Positions 54,533-62,165 of a stretch of 64,000 nt of DNA are shown piece after piece. Positions within the stretch are counted from its first letter, which is position 1. Every line of letters starts with the position of its first letter. The DNA lies in contig NZ_QXMG01000001.1 of the NCBI RefSeq assembly GCF_003569765.1, forward strand, positions 124,001 through 188,000, in the 5' to 3' direction. The DNA comes from Caldimonas tepidiphila. Lineage in GTDB: Bacteria; Pseudomonadota; Gammaproteobacteria; Burkholderiales; Burkholderiaceae_C. The translations under genes were made by a program, and so were the position numbers. Below the pieces are notes generated by a model, which searched no databases, was not told where the DNA came from, and was given only the letters and a program-made list of their open reading frames with translations.

Positions 54533-56260
54533 TCAGTGCGCCGAGGCGGCCGCCGCACCCAGGCCGGTCTCCGAACGTACCTGCTGCGCGGCGAAGGCGG
54601 CACGCTCCTCGGCGGCCTGCTTGCTGCGGTCGAGGATCGAGAACAGCCAGATGCCGACGAAGCCGATCGTCATCGAGAACAGCGCCGGCGAGCTGTACGG
54701 GAACCAGGCCGAGCCCTTCGGGTTGCCGAGCGTGGCCTCCCACACCGACGGCGACACGACGGTGAGCGCCACCGACGAGGCCAGGCCGAGGAAGCCGCCG
54801 ATCACCGCGCCCCTGGTCGTGCAGTCCTTCCAGAGCACCGACATGAACAGCACCGGGAAGTTGGCCGACGCCGCGATCGCGAAGGCCAGCGACACCATGA
54901 AGGCGATGTTCTGCTTCTCGAACGCGATGCCCAGCGCCACGGCGATGAGGCCGAGCGCGAGGGTGGTGATGCGCGAGACCTGCAGCTCCTTCTTGCTGTC
55001 GGCCTTGCCCTTCTTGAACACCGTGGCGTAGAGGTCGTGCGACACCGCCGAGGCGCCCGACAGCGTCAGGCCGGCCACCACCGCGAGGATGGTCGCGAAG
55101 GCCACCGCCGAGATGAAGCCGTAGAACACGTTGCCGCCGACCGACTTGGCCACCAGCACCGCCGCCATGTTGCTCGCACCCGCGCCGCCGAGGATCACGC
55201 CCTTGGCGGTGTCCGCGTACTCGGGGTTGGTCAGCACCAGCGTGATCGCGCCGAAGCCGATGATGAAGATCAGCAGGTAGAAGTAGCCGATCCAGGTGGT
55301 GGCCCAGAACACCGACTTGCGGGCTTCCTTCGCGTCAGGGACGGTGAAGAAGCGCATCAGGATGTGCGGCAGGCCCGCCGTGCCGAACATCAGCGCCATG
55401 CCGAAGGAGATCGCGGAGATCGGGTCCTTGATGAAGCCGCCCGGGCCCATGATCGACAGGCCGGACTGCGCCGCTTCCTCGGGGCTCTTGCCGGCGTTGG
55501 TCGCGATGGCGGTCTTGACCTGCACCGCCTTCGAGAACAGGGCCTCGAAGCTGAAGCCGAACTGCGCCATCACCATGAAGGCCATGAAGGTCACGCCGGA
55601 CAGCAGCAGCACCGCCTTGATGATCTGCACCCAGGTGGTGGCCGTCATGCCGCCGAAGAGCACGTAGGTCATCATCAGCACGCCCACGATCACCACCGCG
55701 ACCCAGTACTCCAGGCCGAACAGCAGCTTGATGAGCTGGCCCGCGCCGACCATCTGCGCGATCAGGTAGAAGGCGACCACGACCAGCGTGCCCGAGGCCG
55801 CGAAGGCGCGGATCGGGGCCTGCTTGAAGCGGTAGCCGGCCACGTCGGCGAAGGTGAACTTGCCGAGGTTGCGCAGGCGCTCGGCCATCAGGAAGGTGAT
55901 GACGGGCCAGCCGACCAGGAAGCCGGTGGCGAAGATCAGGCCGTCGTAGCCGCTGGCCATCACGGCCGCGGAGATGCCCAGGAACGAGGCGGCCGACATG
56001 TAGTCGCCGGCGATCGCGAGACCGTTCTGGAAGCCGGTGATGCCGCCGCCGCCGGTGTAGAAGTCGGCCGCGGACTGCGTCTTCTGCGCGGACCACTTCG
56101 TGATCCACAGGGTGCCGGCCACGAAGACGCCGAACATGATGATGGCCGTCCAGTTGGTGGCCTGCTTCTGGACCTGGCCCATGTCGGCTCCGGCGGCGAG
56201 CGCCGTGCCGGCGAGCGCGGCGGCCAGCAGGCCGGCCAGGATGCGGGAGAGCTGCTTCAC
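54533..56260 (-). CDS. actP: Cation/acetate symporter ActP
   Basis: 575 aa sodium:solute symporter with a signal-like N-terminal helix and about 13 membrane segments; the first motif [31 protein letters not shown] matches ActP. It takes up acetate and similar small acids. The start is a GTG at 56260, supported by AGGAGG ten bases before it and by a 4-bp overlap (GTGA) with the DUF485 stop; no ATG fits better. Expected with the upstream DUF485 gene as a conserved pair. Confidence 0.95.
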   Translation of the reverse strand: MKQLSRILAGLLAAALAGTALAAGADMGQVQKQATNWTAIIMFGVFVAGTLWITKWSAQKTQSAADFYTGGGGITGFQNGLAIAGDYMSAASFLGISAAVMASGYDGLIFATGFLVGWPVITFLMAERLRNLGKFTFADVAGYRFKQAPIRAFAASGTLVVVAFYLIAQMVGAGQLIKLLFGLEYWVAVVIVGVLMMTYVLFGGMTATTWVQIIKAVLLLSGVTFMAFMVMAQFGFSFEALFSKAVQVKTAIATNAGKSPEEAAQSGLSIMGPGGFIKDPISAISFGMALMFGTAGLPHILMRFFTVPDAKEARKSVFWATTWIGYFYLLIFIIGFGAITLVLTNPEYADTAKGVILGGAGASNMAAVLVAKSVGGNVFYGFISAVAFATILAVVAGLTLSGASAVSHDLYATVFKKGKADSKKELQVSRITTLALGLIAVALGIAFEKQNIAFMVSLAFAIAASANFPVLFMSVLWKDCTTRGAVIGGFLGLASSVALTVVSPSVWEATLGNPKGSAWFPYSSPALFSMTIGFVGIWLFSILDRSKQAAEERAAFAAQQVRSETGLGAAAASAH

Positions 56261-56565
56261 TTGGCATCCTCCTTGAGGATCTGGGCCGTCAGCGCGTCGA
56301 ACTCCTTGTTCGCGCGGCTGACGTAGATGCCGGTGATCGCGATCGTGAACACGATCACGCCAAGCCCCAGGGGGATGCCCAGGCTCGTGACGCCGCTGCC
56401 CAGCGGCTGCGCCAGGAAAGGCTTGTTGAACGCGATCAGCGAGATGTAGCCGTAGTACACCAGCAGCATCAGGGCCGACAGCAGCCAGCCGAACGCATTG
56501 CGCTTTCGCTTCAGTTCGAGGTATTTGGGATTGGCCTGGATCCGGGCCACGACAGGGTCGCTCAT
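56257..56565 (-). CDS. DUF485 membrane protein (YjcH-like)
   Basis: 102 aa with two membrane helices (about residues 22-45 and 60-82) and the family start [34 protein letters not shown]. It always precedes actP, as here, and is thought to assist or modulate the symporter. The start ATG at 56565 has AAAGGAGGC upstream. No function beyond the pairing is known. Confidence 0.92.
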   Translation of the reverse strand: MSDPVVARIQANPKYLELKRKRNAFGWLLSALMLLVYYGYISLIAFNKPFLAQPLGSGVTSLGIPLGLGVIVFTIAITGIYVSRANKEFDALTAQILKEDAK

Positions 56566-56773
56566 GCATGCCTCCTTTTCGCATTCGCCTCAATCCGAAT
56601 CTCCACCGATCCGGTTATGCGACTCACTCTAGGAGCCCGTTCTGACCGTGAACTGACCGGGAATTACCCTTATCTGCCTTCAACCTGGGGTTTTCCCGAG
56701 GTTTACCGCGAATTCGCGGGTTTTCACCTAGGAACTTTTTTGACACCTGCCGGCGGCGGCGCTGACGCCGGTC

Positions 56774-57328
56774 TCAGCGGCCGCCCGACTTTTTCGGCTT
56801 GAGCTCGACCAGCTGCAACGCGACGGTCTCCTCGGAATGCCCGAACCAGACCTGTCCGTCCTGCACCGTGCACTGCAGCCGCATCGTGCGCTCGGCAAGC
56901 GCCGCCAGCGCCTGCGAGGCCTCGGCGTCCAGGTGGAGCACGCGCAGCTTGGGCAGGCGCTCGAGCGCCGCGCGGTTCTGCGCCCACCACAGCTCGGCGG
57001 TGCGGCCGTAGGTGAGCAGCACCACCTCGTCGGCGCGGCTGCAGGCCTTCTTCAGCAGCTTCTCGTCGGGCTGGCCGACGTCGATCCACTGCTCGATGTG
57101 CCCGGTCAGGTCGCGGCGCCACAGGTCGGGCTCGTCGCTGTCGGTCATGCCCTGGCCGAACTGCAGCGCCTCGTCGGCATGCAGCGCGAAGGCCAGCAGC
57201 CGCACCATCAGGCGCTCGTCGGTCTCGGAGGGGTGGCGCGCCAGGGTCAGCGCGTGGTCCGCGTAGTAGCCGCGGTCCATGTCGGCGATCTGCAGATCGG
57301 CCTTGTAAACGGTGGATTTCAATGCCAT
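56774..57328 (-). CDS. yaeQ: YaeQ family protein
   Basis: 184 aa. The YaeQ signature ALKSTVYKADLQIADMDRGYYADHALTLARHPSETDERLMVRLLAFAL starts right at the N-terminus; the C-terminal part with LQCTVQDGQVWF is also typical. YaeQ has a nuclease-like fold and is linked to suppression of RfaH defects in E. coli, but its role is unclear. The start ATG at 57328 was chosen over an in-frame ATG eight codons earlier because the family begins there. Confidence 0.93.
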   Translation of the reverse strand: MALKSTVYKADLQIADMDRGYYADHALTLARHPSETDERLMVRLLAFALHADEALQFGQGMTDSDEPDLWRRDLTGHIEQWIDVGQPDEKLLKKACSRADEVVLLTYGRTAELWWAQNRAALERLPKLRVLHLDAEASQALAALAERTMRLQCTVQDGQVWFGHSEETVALQLVELKPKKSGGR

Positions 57329-57446
57329 GGGCGGAAGTGTGTCATGGCCCATGCTTCACCCCGCTGACGCCGGCGGCCGCAAGGGCTTGCGCGCCGGGTA
57401 CCATCGGGGCGAACATTTCATCGAAGCACACACCGAAAGGACCGCA

Positions 57447-57647
57447 TTGGCCACGCCGAACTACTCCTATGAAAAGCGACAACGCGAACTCGCCAAGAAG
57501 CGCAAGAAGGAAGAAAAGCTGAAGAAGCGCGCTGAGCCGCGCGGTGACGCTCCGGCCGAGGACTCGAACGACACGGCCGCGCAGCCCGGCCCGGGCAGCG
57601 ACACCGCTCCGCCGGGAAGCGATTCCACCCCGCCGGCCGCGCCCTGA
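57447..57647 (+). CDS. Small lysine-rich hypothetical protein with TTG start
   Basis: 66 aa if translation starts at the TTG 57447, supported by GAAAGGA ending six bases before it. The N-terminus (ATPNYSYEKRQRELAKKRKKEEKLKKR) is strongly basic and helix-forming, the C-terminal half acidic and proline-rich. The start pattern NYSYEKRQRELAKK recurs in uncharacterised betaproteobacterial small proteins that I recognise only by this feature. RNA or nucleoid association is a guess. It sits between yaeQ (divergent) and the exporter gene (convergent). Confidence 0.65.
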   Translation: MATPNYSYEKRQRELAKKRKKEEKLKKRAEPRGDAPAEDSNDTAAQPGPGSDTAPPGSDSTPPAAP

Positions 57648-57726
57648 GAACCTGAGGGCGTTTTCCGGGGTCGTATCGCCACGCCCCGGCATGCCCGCCT
57701 GGGCGAGCGACGCTGCCGGCCTCGGC

Positions 57727-59592
57727 TCAGGGCTGCACGGCTGCCGGCAGCGCGTCGTCGGCCGCCGGACTCGCGCCGCTCTGATCCGCGCCGCTTTGCT
57801 GCAGCGCCCACATGTCGGCGTAGCGGCCGCGCCGCGCCAGCAGCTCGGTATGCGTGCCGCGCTCGATGATGCGGCCCGCCTCCATCACCAGGATCTCGTG
57901 CGCATCGACCACGGTCGAGAGCCGGTGCGCGATCACGAGCGCCGTCTTGTTGCGCGCCGCCGACTGCAGCTCGGACTGGATGGCGCGCTCGTTGGCCGAG
58001 TCCAGCGCCGAGGTCGCCTCGTCGAAGATCAGGATCGGCGGGTTCTTCAAGAGCGTCCTCGCGATCGCGACGCGCTGCTTCTCGCCGCCCGAGAGCTTCA
58101 GGCCCCGTTCGCCGACCGGCGTCGCGTAGCCCTGGGGCGTGCCGGCGATGAAGTCGTGGATGCGTGCGGCCCGCGCTGCCGCCTCGATCTCGTCCTGCGT
58201 CGCGCCGGGGCGGCCGTAGGCGATGTTGTAGGCCACCGTGTCGTTGAACAGCACCGTGTCCTGCGGCACGATGCCGAGCGACTGGCGCAGGCTCGTCTGC
58301 GTCACCTCGCGGATGTCCTGGCCGTCGATCGTGATGCGGCCGCCCTGCACGTCGTAGAAGCGGTAGAGCAGCCGCGCGAGCGTGCTCTTGCCCGAGCCCG
58401 AGGGGCCCACCACCGCCACCGTCCTGCCCGCCGGCACCTCGAAACTGATGTCGTGCAGGATGGTGCGGCGCGGGTCGTAGCCGAAGCGCACGTTCTCGAA
58501 CCTCACCGCGCCCTGCGTCACCGCGAGCGTCGGCGCCCCGGGCGCGTCGGCCACCTCGCGCTCGCGCTCGAGCAGCGTGAACATCTTGTCGAGGTCGGCG
58601 AGGCTCTGCTTGATCTCGCGGTAGATCACGCCGAGGAAGTTCAGCGGGATGTAGAGCTGGATCATGAAGGCGTTGATCATCACCAGGTCGCCGAGCGTCA
58701 TGCGGCCGGCCACCACGCCCTCGGTCGCGCGCCACAGCATCGCCACCAGCGCCGCGGCGATCACGAACTGCTGCCCGGCGTTGAGCAGCGACAGCGTGCG
58801 CTGCGACTTGAGCGACGCCTGCCTCAGCCGCTCCAGGCTCTCGTCGTAGCGCCGCGCCTCGAAGTCCTCGTTGTTGAAGTACTTGACGGTCTCGTAGTTC
58901 AGCAGCGAATCGACCGCGCGCGTGTGCGCGTGCGAGTCCATCTCGTTCATCAGGCGGCGGAACTGCGTGCGCCACTCGGTCACCGTGATCGTGAACGCGA
59001 CGTAGAAGACCAGCGCCGCGAGCGTGATCCAGGCGAAGGCCGCGTCGAACTTCACCGCCAGCAGCGTCAGCACCATGCCGACCTCGATGACGGTGGGCAC
59101 GATGCTGTAGAGCGAGTAGGAGATCAGCGAGTGCACGGCGCGCGTGCCGCGCTCGATGTCGCGCGTCATGCCCCCGGTCTGGCGCTCGAGGTGGAAGCGC
59201 AGGCTTAAAGCGTGCAGGTGGCGGAAGGTCTGCAGCGAGATGCTGCGCGCGGTGCCCTCGGTGGCCTTGGCGAAGACGAGCTCGCGCAGCTCGGTGAAGA
59301 GCGACGTGGAGAAGCGCAGCCCCGCATAGGCGAGCAGCAGCCCGACCGGCACCACCAGCAGCGCGCGCGCATCGCCCGGCTTGATCGAAAGGCTGTCCAC
59401 CAGCTCCTTGAGCAGCAGCGGCACGCCGACGTTGGCGACCTTGGCCGTGACCAGGAAGGCGAGCGCGATGCCCACGCGCCAGCGGTACTGCCACAGGTAG
59501 GGCAGCAGCTTGCGCAGCGTGGACCAGTCGGAACGGCGCTGGGAGGGATTGGCTGCCGTCGATTCGGGCAGCGCCATGGAGGCGCGACGCAT
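57727..59592 (-). CDS. ABC exporter ATP-binding/permease protein (ATM1/HMT type)
   Basis: 621 aa, a half-transporter: an N-terminal six-helix membrane domain (about residues 35-330, including RDIERGTRAVHSLISY, a feature shared with mitochondrial ATM1 and ABCB6) and a C-terminal ATPase with Walker A GPSGSGKSTLARLL, signature LSGGEKQRVAIA and Walker B ILIFDEATSALD. Bacterial ATM1-like exporters move glutathione- or thiol-linked compounds and support metal tolerance. It acts as a homodimer in the inner membrane. It diverges from the thioesterase gene, 54 bp apart. Confidence 0.94.
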   Translation of the reverse strand: MRRASMALPESTAANPSQRRSDWSTLRKLLPYLWQYRWRVGIALAFLVTAKVANVGVPLLLKELVDSLSIKPGDARALLVVPVGLLLAYAGLRFSTSLFTELRELVFAKATEGTARSISLQTFRHLHALSLRFHLERQTGGMTRDIERGTRAVHSLISYSLYSIVPTVIEVGMVLTLLAVKFDAAFAWITLAALVFYVAFTITVTEWRTQFRRLMNEMDSHAHTRAVDSLLNYETVKYFNNEDFEARRYDESLERLRQASLKSQRTLSLLNAGQQFVIAAALVAMLWRATEGVVAGRMTLGDLVMINAFMIQLYIPLNFLGVIYREIKQSLADLDKMFTLLEREREVADAPGAPTLAVTQGAVRFENVRFGYDPRRTILHDISFEVPAGRTVAVVGPSGSGKSTLARLLYRFYDVQGGRITIDGQDIREVTQTSLRQSLGIVPQDTVLFNDTVAYNIAYGRPGATQDEIEAAARAARIHDFIAGTPQGYATPVGERGLKLSGGEKQRVAIARTLLKNPPILIFDEATSALDSANERAIQSELQSAARNKTALVIAHRLSTVVDAHEILVMEAGRIIERGTHTELLARRGRYADMWALQQSGADQSGASPAADDALPAAVQP

Positions 59593-59646
59593 GGTAGGGG
59601 AATCCGCTGTAGTCTTGGGTCTGACCGATCTTCAGGAGCGCGCCGC

Positions 59647-60060
59647 ATGGCCCATCAAGACCCCGCCGCACCGCAATCCGCCAGTTTGCCCGAGGGCAAG
59701 GACCTGGTGATGCGCGTGATTCCGATGCCCGCAGACGCCAATGCCAACGGCGACATCTTCGGCGGCTGGATCATGGCGCAGGTAGACCTCGCCGGCTCGG
59801 TGCTGCCCGCGCGCATTGCCAAGGGGCGCATCACCACAGTGGCGGTCAACCAGTTCGTCTTCAAGCAGGCGGTCTCGGTCGGCGACCTGCTGTCCTTCTA
59901 CGCCACCGTCGAGCGCATCGGCCGCACCTCGGTCACGGTGCACGTGGAGGTCTATGCCGAGCGCAACCCGGCCGACCTGCAGGTGGTGAAGGTCACCGAG
60001 GCCAACGTCACCTACGTCGCGATCGACGCCGAGGGCAAGCCGCGCCTGCTGCCCACCTGA
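59647..60060 (+). CDS. Acyl-CoA thioesterase (YciA-like hotdog fold)
   Basis: 137 aa, single hotdog domain. The YciA-type core is MPADANANGDIFGGWIMAQVDLAGSV (catalytic asparagine/aspartate helix) and NQFVFKQAVSVGDLLSFYATVERIGRTSVTVHVEVYAER. It hydrolyses short- to medium-chain acyl-CoA and may return CoA during beta-oxidation, which fits the neighbouring fatty acid genes. The start ATG at 59647 has CAGGAGC upstream. Confidence 0.93.
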   Translation: MAHQDPAAPQSASLPEGKDLVMRVIPMPADANANGDIFGGWIMAQVDLAGSVLPARIAKGRITTVAVNQFVFKQAVSVGDLLSFYATVERIGRTSVTVHVEVYAERNPADLQVVKVTEANVTYVAIDAEGKPRLLPT

Positions 60061-60095
60061 GCGGCGGGCCGGCCGCAGGCGCGGCGCGCGGTGCC

Positions 60096-60860
60096 TCAGT
60101 GGAACTTCGAGAAGTCCGGCTTGCGCTTGTCGAAGAAGGCCTGGAAGGCCTCGCGCGCCTCGGGGCTGCGCAGGCGCTGCACGAAGACATCGCCCTCGGC
60201 CGCCATCGCCTCCTGCACCAGCTGCGCCTGGCCGCGGCGCAGCAACTGCTTCGACTCGCGCACCGCGGTGGCCGGCAGCGCGTTGAAGCGCTCGGCCATG
60301 CGGCGCGCCTGCGCCACCACCTCGCCCGCGGGCAGGATGGCGTTGACCAGGCGCATCTCCAGCGCGTCCTCGGCGCCGAAGGGGTCGCCGAGCAGCAGCT
60401 TCTCGGCCGCGCGCACGTAGCCCGCGCGCAGCGGCAGCAGCACGCTCGAGGCGAACTCGGGCACCAGGCCCAGACCCGTGAAGGGCATCGCGAAGCGCGC
60501 CTCGTCGCTGGTGTAGACGAGGTCGCAGTGCAGCAGCATCGTGGTGCCGATGCCGATCGCCGCGCCCGTGACCGCGGCGACCACCGGCTTCTCGCAGGTG
60601 GTGAGCGCCTGCATGAACTGGTAGACGGGGAAGTCCGGGCCGCGCGGCGGGCTCTGCAGGAAATCCTCGAGGTCGTTGCCCGACGTGAAGATGCCGGGCT
60701 GGCCGGTGATCAGCACCGCGCGCACGGCCGCGTCGGCGTTGGCGCCCTTGAGCGCATCGGCCATCGCCTGGTACATCGCCATCGTCAGCGCGTTCTTCTT
60801 CTCGGGCCGCGCGATCTCGATCGTCAGCACGCCGTCGAGCACGGCGGTCTTGATGCTCAT
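60096..60860 (-). CDS. Crotonase-family protein, probable enoyl-CoA isomerase
   Basis: 254 aa crotonase fold. Both glutamates of enoyl-CoA hydratases are replaced: the first site reads AAIGIGTTML and the second AMPFTGLGL. Instead a glutamate follows in GLVPEFASSVLLP, the place where delta3-delta2-enoyl-CoA isomerases of the ECI2 type keep their base. An isomerase that prepares unsaturated acyl chains for beta-oxidation is therefore more likely than a hydratase. The start ATG at 60860 has AAGGAGACA. It follows the thiolase across a hairpin. Confidence 0.85.
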   Translation of the reverse strand: MSIKTAVLDGVLTIEIARPEKKNALTMAMYQAMADALKGANADAAVRAVLITGQPGIFTSGNDLEDFLQSPPRGPDFPVYQFMQALTTCEKPVVAAVTGAAIGIGTTMLLHCDLVYTSDEARFAMPFTGLGLVPEFASSVLLPLRAGYVRAAEKLLLGDPFGAEDALEMRLVNAILPAGEVVAQARRMAERFNALPATAVRESKQLLRRGQAQLVQEAMAAEGDVFVQRLRSPEAREAFQAFFDKRKPDFSKFH

Positions 60861-60906
60861 GGTGTCTCCTTGATGGGGAATGGTTGTCGGTGTCAGGCGC
60901 CGCATG

Positions 60907-60929
60907 AAAAAGGGCCGCTCGCGCGGCCC
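60907..60929 (-). terminator. Terminator hairpin between thiolase and crotonase genes
   Basis: A 7-bp GC stem (60912-60918 with 60923-60929) with a 4-base loop, followed on the minus strand by TTTTT (60907-60911). It would end or reduce the thiolase transcript before the crotonase gene. Confidence 0.7.
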
Positions 60930-60945
60930 CTGCAGGACGAACGCG

Positions 60946-62145
60946 TCAGACGCGCTCGAAGATGCCGGCCGCGCCCTGGCCGGTGCCGACGCACATGGTC
61001 ATCATGCCGTAGCGCAGATTGTGGCGGCGCATCGCGTGGATCAGCGTCGCCGAGCGGATCGCGCCGGAGGCGCCGAGCGGGTGGCCGCGAGCGATCGCGC
61101 CGCCGACCGGGTTGACCTTGCTCGGGTCCAGTCCCAGCGTGTTGAGCACCGCGATCGACTGGGCCGCGAAGGCCTCGTTGAGCTCGATCCAGTCGAGGTC
61201 CTGCTGGTTCAGCCCGGCGTAGCGCAGCGCCGCGGGAATGGCCTCGATCGGCCCGATCCCCATGATCTCGGGCGGCACGCCCTTGCTCGCGAAGCTCACG
61301 AAGCGCGCCAGCGGCGTCAGGCCGAACTGCCGGATCGCGCGCTCGCTGGCGAGGATCAGGCAGCCCGCGCCGTCGCTGGTCTGCGAGCTGTTGCCGGCGG
61401 TGACGCTGCCCTTGGCAGCGAACACCGGCTTGAGCTTCGCGAGGCCCTCGATCGAGGTGTCGGCGCGCGGGCCCTCGTCGACGCGGACGACGCGCCGGGT
61501 CTCGGTGACCGAGCCGTCGGCGAGGTTCGGGAAGCGCTCGACCACCTCGACCGGCGTGATCTCGTCGTCGTACTCGCCCGACGCGATCGCGCGCAGCGCC
61601 TTCTGGTGCGACTGGAAGGCGAACTCGTCCTGCGCCTCGCGCGAGACCTTCCACTGCTGCGCCACCTTCTCGGCGGTCAGGCCCATGCCGTAGGCGATGC
61701 CGACGTTCTCGTCGCCCGCGAAGATCCGCGGGTTGAACGAGGGCTTGTTGCCGGTCATGGGCACGAGGCTCATCGACTCGGCGCCGCCGGCGATCATCAC
61801 GTCGGCCTCGCCGACGCGGATGCGGTCCGCGGCCATCTGCACCGCGGACAGGCCCGAGGCGCAGAAGCGGTTGACGGTGATGCCGCCGACCGTGTTGGGC
61901 AGGCCGGCGAGCAGCGCGGCGATGCGCGCGACGTTCAGGCCCTGCTCGGCCTCGGGCATCGCGCAGCCGACGATCGCGTCCTCGATCGCCTTGGGGTCGA
62001 GCGTCGGCACCTGCGCGAGCGCGCCGTGGATCGCGGCGACGAGCAGGTCGTCGGGCCGCATGTTGCGGAAGGCACCGCGGCCGGACTTGCCGATCGGGGT
62101 GCGGGTGGCGGCGACGACGTAGGCGTCCTGGATCTGCTTGCTCAT
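60946..62145 (-). CDS. Acetyl-CoA C-acyltransferase (thiolase, FadA-like)
   Basis: 399 aa. The nucleophilic cysteine is in NRFCASGLSAVQMA (near residue 94), with NEAFAAQSIAV, GGAIARGHPLGASGAI and the C-terminal CVGTGQGAAGIFE carrying the other catalytic residues. It cleaves 3-ketoacyl-CoA in fatty acid degradation. The gene lies 20 bp after the FadB-type gene, a normal fadBA-like pair. The start ATG at 62145 (MSKQIQDAYV) follows AGACACAC. Confidence 0.96.
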   Translation of the reverse strand: MSKQIQDAYVVAATRTPIGKSGRGAFRNMRPDDLLVAAIHGALAQVPTLDPKAIEDAIVGCAMPEAEQGLNVARIAALLAGLPNTVGGITVNRFCASGLSAVQMAADRIRVGEADVMIAGGAESMSLVPMTGNKPSFNPRIFAGDENVGIAYGMGLTAEKVAQQWKVSREAQDEFAFQSHQKALRAIASGEYDDEITPVEVVERFPNLADGSVTETRRVVRVDEGPRADTSIEGLAKLKPVFAAKGSVTAGNSSQTSDGAGCLILASERAIRQFGLTPLARFVSFASKGVPPEIMGIGPIEAIPAALRYAGLNQQDLDWIELNEAFAAQSIAVLNTLGLDPSKVNPVGGAIARGHPLGASGAIRSATLIHAMRRHNLRYGMMTMCVGTGQGAAGIFERV

Positions 62146-62165
62146 CTGTGTGTCTCCGTCGCTGA

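Noticed and set aside
51822-54743. Minus-strand open frame of more than 900 codons over the GntR and DUF294 genes
   Set aside because: Shadow of two well-supported plus-strand genes. No family motif or ribosome site found.
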